A stretch of DNA of 64,000 nt, taken from Pseudomonas frederiksbergensis (GTDB taxonomy: Bacteria; Pseudomonadota; Gammaproteobacteria; Pseudomonadales; Pseudomonadaceae). The stretch spans positions 168,699 through 232,698 of the forward strand of contig NZ_JQGJ02000010.1 in the NCBI RefSeq assembly GCF_000802155.2, written 5' to 3'. The position numbers were made by a program, and so were the translations under genes. Below, in pieces: positions 59,235 through 64,000 of the stretch. Numbering within the stretch: the stretch's first letter is position 1; the number at the start of each line of letters is the position of its first letter. The notes beneath the pieces were generated by a model. It was not told where the DNA came from and did no database searches. It saw only the letters and a program-made list of their open reading frames with translations.

Positions 59235-59648
59235 ATGTTTGGGATCAGCTTCACTGAACTGCTGCTCGTCGGCCTCGTCGCCCTGCTGGTGCTGGGCCCT
59301 GAGCGCCTGCCGGGCGCTGCGCGTACCGCCGGCCTGTGGATCGGCCGCCTGAAGCGCAGCTTCAATGCGATCAAACAGGAAGTTGAACGTGAAATCGGCG
59401 CCGACGACATCCGTCGGCAGCTGCACAACGAACACATCCTGTCGCTGGAACAGGAAGCTAGGAAAATCTTCACGCCGACCCAGCATGAGCCGACGCCGGT
59501 GCAGCCAGTGGCCGAGCCGACGATCGCACCCCAGGCACCGGCCGTCGAAGCTGCGCCAACAGTGGCCGAACCGGCGAAACCGGTCGATCCGGCGCCTGCG
59601 ACGACACCGACTCCCAACGATCCCACTTTGCCGCCGCGAGCCCCATGA
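59235..59648 (+). CDS. tatB: Twin-arginine translocase subunit B
   Basis: 137 residues: MFGISFTELLLVGLVALLVL helix, the GPERLP hinge, an amphipathic helix (RTAGLWIGRLKRSFNAIKQE) and a long Pro/Ala-rich tail. With TatC it forms the twin-arginine signal receptor. Its stop overlaps the tatC start by 4 nt. Confidence 0.95.
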   Translation: MFGISFTELLLVGLVALLVLGPERLPGAARTAGLWIGRLKRSFNAIKQEVEREIGADDIRRQLHNEHILSLEQEARKIFTPTQHEPTPVQPVAEPTIAPQAPAVEAAPTVAEPAKPVDPAPATTPTPNDPTLPPRAP

Positions 59649-60442
59649 GCGATATCCCTGAAAACGACCAGCCGATGCCGCTGGTATCGCACCTCACCGA
59701 GTTGCGCACCCGTCTGCTGCGTTGCGTCGCGGCGGTTTTCATTATCTTCGCCGGGCTGTTCTCGTTCACCCAGCAGATCTACACCTTCGTCTCCACGCCG
59801 CTGCGCGAGTACCTGCCGGTGGGCGCGACGATGATCGCCACCGACGTCTCGTCGCCGTTCCTGACGCCACTGAAACTGACGATGATGGTCTCGCTGTTCC
59901 TGGCGATCCCGGTGATCCTGCACCAGATCTGGGGCTTCATTGCACCGGGCCTGTACAAGCACGAAAAACGCATCGCCGTGCCGCTGCTGGTGTCGAGCAT
60001 CATGCTGTTCTACACCGGCATGGCCTTCGCGTATTTCCTGGTATTTCCGCTGATCTTCAAATTCTTCGCCGCCGCCACTCCGGCGGGCGTGGAGATGATG
60101 ACCGACATCACCAGCTATCTGGATTTCGTCATGACGCTGTTCTTCGCCTTCGGCGTGGCGTTCGAAATCCCGGTGGCGGTGGTGTTGCTCGTGTGGATCG
60201 GCGTGGTCGACGTCGCCTATCTGAAGAAGATCCGCCCGTACGTGATCATCGGTTGCTTCGTGGTCGGCATGATCCTGACCCCGCCGGACATTTTCTCCCA
60301 GACGTTGCTGGCCGTGCCGATGTGGCTGCTGTTCGAAGTCGGCATCCTGTTCGGTGGCCTGGTGCGCAAGCGCCGGGAAGAAGAGCCCGCGGACCAGCCG
60401 GTCGATGACCACAACGACCAGCCACCAGCGACCCAAGCGTGA
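59645..60442 (+). CDS. tatC: Twin-arginine translocase subunit C
   Basis: 265 residues, six membrane helices. The N-terminal PLVSHLTELRTRLLR motif is the signal-peptide binding site, and YVIIGCFVVGMILTPPDIFS lies in the late helices. Overlaps tatB and rsmE by 4 nt each. Confidence 0.97.
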   Translation: MSDIPENDQPMPLVSHLTELRTRLLRCVAAVFIIFAGLFSFTQQIYTFVSTPLREYLPVGATMIATDVSSPFLTPLKLTMMVSLFLAIPVILHQIWGFIAPGLYKHEKRIAVPLLVSSIMLFYTGMAFAYFLVFPLIFKFFAAATPAGVEMMTDITSYLDFVMTLFFAFGVAFEIPVAVVLLVWIGVVDVAYLKKIRPYVIIGCFVVGMILTPPDIFSQTLLAVPMWLLFEVGILFGGLVRKRREEEPADQPVDDHNDQPPATQA

Positions 60443-61146
60443 ACCTGCTGCTGCTCGAAGAGGCCGACTTCATCGGGCCTGACCGCGTCGTCCTGAGCGA
60501 TCGCCGCTTGACCCATATGCAGGAAGTCCACCGCAGCGCCGTCGGCGACAGCCTGCGGGTCGGGCGCATCGGCGGGTTGATGGGCTCGGCCCAGGTGCTG
60601 CGCCTGGATCCTCGCGAGGCCGAACTGCAAGTGACCCTCGACCAGCCGCCACCGGCCAAGCTGCCGTTGACCCTGGTGCTCGCCCTGCCGCGTCCTAAAA
60701 TGCTCAGGCGAGTGTTCCAGACCGTGGCGACCATGGGCGTGCCGCGCGTGGTGCTGGTCAATAGCTATCGCGTGGAAAAGAGCTTCTGGCAGACGCCGTT
60801 CCTGGAGCCCGAGGCGATTCGAGAGCAGTTGATCCTTGGCCTGGAGCAGGCCCGGGACAGCGTGCTGCCGGAAATCGTCATCGAAAAACGCTTCAAACCC
60901 TTCGTCGAAGACCGCCTGCCGGCTATCGTGGACGGCACCCTCGGGCTGGTCGGCCACCCGGGCAACCACCCGCCCTGCCCCCGGGCCCTGACGGAACCCG
61001 TAACCCTGGCAATCGGCCCCGAAGGCGGCTGGATCCCCTACGAGATCGACCTGCTGGCCAAGGCCGGCCTGCAACCGGTGCAGCTTGGCGAGCGGATCCT
61101 GCGGGTGGAAACCGCGGTTACGGCGCTGCTTGCACGGCTGTTCTGA
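60439..61146 (+). CDS. rsmE: 16S rRNA m3U1498 methyltransferase
   Basis: 235 residues. N-terminal PUA-like domain (residues ~1-72) and a C-terminal SPOUT knot: LALPRPKMLRRVFQTVATMG and the SAM-binding LAIGPEGGWIPYEIDLL, LGERILRVETAVTALL. It methylates U1498 in the small-subunit rRNA. The ATG overlaps the tatC stop. Confidence 0.95.
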   Translation: MNLLLLEEADFIGPDRVVLSDRRLTHMQEVHRSAVGDSLRVGRIGGLMGSAQVLRLDPREAELQVTLDQPPPAKLPLTLVLALPRPKMLRRVFQTVATMGVPRVVLVNSYRVEKSFWQTPFLEPEAIREQLILGLEQARDSVLPEIVIEKRFKPFVEDRLPAIVDGTLGLVGHPGNHPPCPRALTEPVTLAIGPEGGWIPYEIDLLAKAGLQPVQLGERILRVETAVTALLARLF

Positions 61147-61245
61147 CCCCTCGCGACGAAATCTCCAGCAGTTCCTACAGATCCCACCAAAGCCGCCGAT
61201 ACAGTCCCTATAAAACCAAAATCAGCGCTCCAAGGGAGTATCAGC

Positions 61246-63162
61246 ATGTTCCGGTGGCTTGCCCAAGGTCTGGGAAATGTAAGCGTTAACCGCAAACTCG
61301 GTGCAGGCTTCGGCCTGGTGCTGTTCCTTACCTTGATGATTGCGTTCACCGGTTGGTCCGGCCTGGGCAATGTCATCAGCCGGGGCGACAAGCTGGGGTT
61401 CATTGCCAGTCTCAACGACCTGAGCAAGGACTTGAACCTGGCAAGCATCGACTACAACACCACCCGGGGCGAGAAAGGGCCGCAACAGGTCAACGACCTG
61501 CTCGGCAAACTCGAAGCAGGGCTCAAGACCGCTCGCGAGCTGATTGAACAGCCAGCCGACGTTGCGTTGATCGACCAGCAACTGGCCGCCGTCGCCGAAT
61601 ACAAAAGCGCCTTCGCCCAGATGACCAGCGCCACCGTCAGCCGCGAAGATGCCCGCAGCAAGCTGGGCGCCAGTGCCGACAACACCGTGGCCCGCGTCGC
61701 CGAAGTGGAAAAAGCGCTGCTGCAAGGCGGCGACATCACCCAGTTCAACAACATAGTGACCCTGAGCAGGGCGATCCAGCAGGCACGCTATCAAGTTCGC
61801 GGCTACACCTACAGCGGCAAAAGCGAGGCCCAGCAGCCGGCCATCGATGCAATCACCGATGTCTTGAAACTGCTGGCACGCTTGCCGGCGCAGTTGCCCG
61901 AGGAGCACGCCGACAAACTCCAGCAGGCCAGCGACTCGATGAACATCTATCGGGCGGCGGTCAGCCAGTTCCGCGACTCCCAACTCGATAACGGCGCCGC
62001 ATTGCAGCGCATGAGTGAGCAAGGCCAGGTATTGATCAATTCCAGCCAGAAACTCACCGTGTCCCAGACCGCCGTGCGCGACCACGACACGGCCCAGGCC
62101 AAGACCGTCCTGATCGCAGCCGCCGCCCTGGCACTGCTGTTTGGCGTTTTTGCCGCGCTGCTGATTACCCGGCAGATCGTCGGCCCGCTGGATGAAACTC
62201 TGAAAGTGGCAGAACGCGTCGCCGCCGGCGACCTGACCCACAATCTCACCTCCGAACGCCGCGACGAACTCGGCCAACTGCAACGCGCCATGCAACGCAT
62301 GACGGTGGGCTTGCGGCAGTTGATCGGTGGTATCGGTGAAGGTGTCACCCAGATCGCCAGTGCCGCCGAACAACTCTCAGCCGTGACCGAGCAGACCAGC
62401 GCCGGGGTCAACAGCCAAAAAGTGGAAACCGATCAGGTCGCCACGGCCATGCACGAAATGACCGCTACGGTGCAGGAAGTGGCACGCAACGCCGAGGAAG
62501 CTTCCGAGGCCGCCGTCGCCGCAGACCAACAGGCCCGCGAAGGCGACAAGGTCGTCGGCGAAGCCATCGCCCAGATCGAGCGCCTGGCGCTGGAAGTGGG
62601 CAACTCTACCGCCGCCATGGGCGATCTGAAGCGTGAAAGCGACAAGATCGGCAGCGTCCTGGACGTGATCAAGTCCGTGGCCCAGCAAACCAACCTGCTG
62701 GCCCTCAACGCCGCCATCGAAGCAGCCCGTGCCGGTGAAGCCGGACGTGGTTTCGCGGTGGTGGCCGATGAAGTCCGCAGCCTGGCCCAACGCACCCAGA
62801 AGTCCACCGAGGAGATCGAAGAACTGATCGTTGGCCTGCAAAACGGTACTGAACAGGTTGCGACGATCATGGACAACAGCCGCAGCCTGACCGACAGCAG
62901 CGTTGAACTGACCCGCCGTGCGGGAGGCTCGCTGGAGAACATCACGCGCACGGTCTCAGCGATCCAGTCGATGAACCAGCAGATCGCCGCGGCGGCCGAG
63001 CAGCAGAGTGCGGTGGCCGAGGAGATCAATCGCAGTGTGCTGAACGTGCGTGATGTGTCGGAGCAGACGGCGTCGTCCAGTGAAGAGACTGCGGCTTCCA
63101 GCGCGGAGTTGGCGCGGTTGGGGGTTCATTTGCAGACGTTGGTGGGGCGGTTTCGGGTCTAG
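61246..63162 (+). CDS. Methyl-accepting chemotaxis protein with an HBM-type sensor domain
   Basis: 638 residues. First membrane helix at ~18-38 (LGAGFGLVLFLTLMIAFTGW), a ~245-residue all-helical periplasmic domain (~40-285) long enough for two stacked four-helix bundles, as in the HBM sensors of McpS/TlpQ-like receptors, and a second helix (TVLIAAAALALLFGVFAALL, ~286-305). HAMP follows (VGPLDETLKVAERVAAGDLT), then the methylation helices and the conserved hairpin tip (KSVAQQTNLLALNAAIEAAR, AGEAGRGFAVVADEVRSLAQ). HBM receptors bind organic acids or polyamines/histamine; the ligand here is not readable. It stands alone, 99 bp after rsmE. Confidence 0.9.
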   Translation: MFRWLAQGLGNVSVNRKLGAGFGLVLFLTLMIAFTGWSGLGNVISRGDKLGFIASLNDLSKDLNLASIDYNTTRGEKGPQQVNDLLGKLEAGLKTARELIEQPADVALIDQQLAAVAEYKSAFAQMTSATVSREDARSKLGASADNTVARVAEVEKALLQGGDITQFNNIVTLSRAIQQARYQVRGYTYSGKSEAQQPAIDAITDVLKLLARLPAQLPEEHADKLQQASDSMNIYRAAVSQFRDSQLDNGAALQRMSEQGQVLINSSQKLTVSQTAVRDHDTAQAKTVLIAAAALALLFGVFAALLITRQIVGPLDETLKVAERVAAGDLTHNLTSERRDELGQLQRAMQRMTVGLRQLIGGIGEGVTQIASAAEQLSAVTEQTSAGVNSQKVETDQVATAMHEMTATVQEVARNAEEASEAAVAADQQAREGDKVVGEAIAQIERLALEVGNSTAAMGDLKRESDKIGSVLDVIKSVAQQTNLLALNAAIEAARAGEAGRGFAVVADEVRSLAQRTQKSTEEIEELIVGLQNGTEQVATIMDNSRSLTDSSVELTRRAGGSLENITRTVSAIQSMNQQIAAAAEQQSAVAEEINRSVLNVRDVSEQTASSSEETAASSAELARLGVHLQTLVGRFRV

Positions 63163-63178
63163 CAGGCCTACGCAAAAC

Positions 63179-63222
63179 CGTGGCGAGGGAGCTTGCTCCC
63201 GCTGGGTGGCGCAGCCGCCCTT
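63179..63222. repeat. REP sequence after the chemoreceptor gene
   Basis: CGTGGCGAGGGAGCTTGCTC followed by CCGCTGGGTGGCGCAGCCGC, P. fluorescens REP type, 16 bp after the stop. Confidence 0.7.
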
Positions 63223-63229
63223 GTGTGTA

Positions 63230-63480
63230 TATCCGTTATTTAGGTCACGGCTACTTAGGGTTCCGCCCTTACGGCGGGTCACTTTTGGAAGAGCGCCAAA
63301 AGTAACCAAAAACGCTTTGCCCCACCACTCGGCACCTCGCTTAGGCTCGGTGTGCCCTCACTCCGGCATTGCTCCGTGGGCCCGCCGCGAAGGGCCATCC
63401 ATGGCCCAGCGCGGCTATCCCGGCATCCATGCCGGGATGCCCCACTCCACAATGCCTGCGTTCGGCCATCGTGGTTAACG
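63230..63480. repeat. Dispersed GC-rich intergenic repeat, no gene
   Basis: A block of inverted repeats (CCGCCCTTACGGCGGGTCAC; GGCATCCATGCCGGGATGCC; GCTTAGGCTCGG) of a kind I recall as recurring between genes in many Pseudomonas genomes. No ORF with start, ribosome site and coding character is seen. Confidence 0.5.
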
Positions 63481-63554
63481 GGGCGCCGAGATCAACGTCC
63501 ACCGCGAGGCGGCCTTAAAGCCGACCTGGCTCTTGATGAGGACCGCGTTCCTCC

Positions 63555-63639
63555 TGTGGGAGCGGGCTTGCTCGCGATGACGGTGTGTCAGCGACAGATT
63601 ACGTGTCTGACCTGACGCTATCGCGAGCAAGCTCCCACA
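63555..63639. repeat. REPIN
   Basis: TGTGGGAGCGGGCTTGCTCG at the left is mirrored by CGCGAGCAAGCTCCCACA at the right, 85 bp in total. Confidence 0.85.
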
Positions 63640-63682
63640 TAGGTTTTTGGTCGTTTATAAGATCAGCGTCCACCGCCACCCC

Positions 63683-63775
63683 CTGTAGGAGCCGAGCTTG
63701 CTCGCGATGGCGATGGGTCTGCTTGTATCAATGCTGAATGTCCCGCTGCCTTCGCGAGCAAGCCCGCTCCCACAG
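63683..63775. repeat. REPIN joined to the tandem array
   Basis: CTGTAGGAGCCGAGCTTGCT is mirrored by CGCGAGCAAGCCCGCTCCCA; its right arm is the first element of the tandem repeat at 63753. Confidence 0.8.
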
Positions 63776-64000
63776 TCTGATAGGTGTACGACCGGGAGAG
63801 CCAGGTCGGCTGTCAGGCCGCCTCGCGAGCAAGTTTTGCTCCCACAGATCTGACGGGTATACGACCAAGAGAGCCAGGTCGGCTCTAAGGCCGCCTCGCG
63901 AGCAAGCTTTGCTCCCACAGATCTGACGGATGTACGACCAAGAGAGCCAGGTCGGCTCTAAGGCCGCCTCGCGAGCAAGCTTTGCTCCCACAGATCTAAA
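63753..64000. repeat. 73-bp tandem repeat built on a REP arm, running off the window
   Basis: Units start at 63753, 63824, 63897 and 63970 (periods 71, 73, 73 bp). Each has CGCGAGCAAG(C/T)TTTGCTCCC, then CACAGATCTGACGG, then ACGACCAAGAGAGCCAGGTC and GGCTCTAAGGCCGCCT. Units 2 and 3 are almost identical. Minus-strand frames across it give repeating peptides (CSRGGLTADLAL) that are by-products of the array. Confidence 0.85.

Noticed and set aside
63655..63991. Two 87-codon minus-strand frames with similar peptides
   Set aside because: They are translations of the tandem REP array with no start signals.
63753..64000. Possible CRISPR array
   Set aside because: The whole 73-bp unit repeats, including the parts that would be spacers; no short conserved repeat with unique spacers.

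Overview
The window is a chromosomal stretch from a fluorescent Pseudomonas (P. fluorescens complex; species not determined). The evidence is the gene order pilMNOPQ-aroK-aroB-damX-gltB-gltD-hemE, the order phaC1-phaZ-phaC2-phaD with phaIF, then ubiE-ubiJ-ubiB-hisI-hisE-tatABC, high G+C coding sequence, and many REP/REPIN hairpins of the P. fluorescens type (GTGGGAGC... and GTGGCGAGGG...). No rRNA, tRNA or CRISPR array was seen.

Layout. (1) 1-6942: the distal part of an aryl polyene (APE) pigment operon, with overlapping genes: end of a cation/proton antiporter, a flavin halogenase-like enzyme, methyltransferase, DUF3261 lipoprotein, ketosynthase, dehydratase, ketoreductase, second ketosynthase, small exported protein. 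(2) 7040-10078: a LysR/EamA transporter pair, a queC of enteric type, and a small broken gene. (3) 10165-14245, minus strand: a type VI secretion cargo locus. A PAAR protein and a PAAR-toxin fusion are followed by their immunity gene and then by two further toxin-end/immunity cassettes without any PAAR, one intact and one decayed. All junctions overlap as ATGA. This is the most interesting part of the window. (4) 14246-15504: remnants (half of an alpha/beta hydrolase, a frameshifted antitoxin). (5) 15617-17905: LysR/MFS pair. (6) 17954-33687, minus strand: hemE, gltDB, damX, aroB, aroK and the type IV pilus alignment genes pilQPONM, divergent from ponA (33892-36339). (7) 36340-37443: a small AT-rich insertion between imperfect copies of the maeB 3' end, carrying one 99-residue gene under a perfect lux/las-box-like palindrome. 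(8) 37444-47584: maeB, a nuclease, rpmE, priA, argS, a SPOR protein, hslVU, a DUF971 gene. (9) 47702-54957: medium-chain-length polyhydroxyalkanoate (PHA) locus. (10) 55112-63162: ubiquinone genes, hisIE, tatABC, rsmE and a chemoreceptor. (11) 63163-64000: repeats only, ending in a 73-bp tandem array that runs off the window.

How the genes work together: the APE genes build and modify a polyene pigment for the outer membrane; gltBD, aroKB, hisIE, hemE and the ubi genes are central metabolism; ponA and damX act on the cell wall and division, and pilM-Q on pilus assembly; pha genes make, coat and mobilise PHA granules; the PAAR locus is predicted to arm the cell against competitors while keeping immunity to toxin variants it no longer delivers. 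Motifs, frames and repeats were read from the sequence. Family names rest on recalled knowledge without a database search; functions of the accessory genes are inference.
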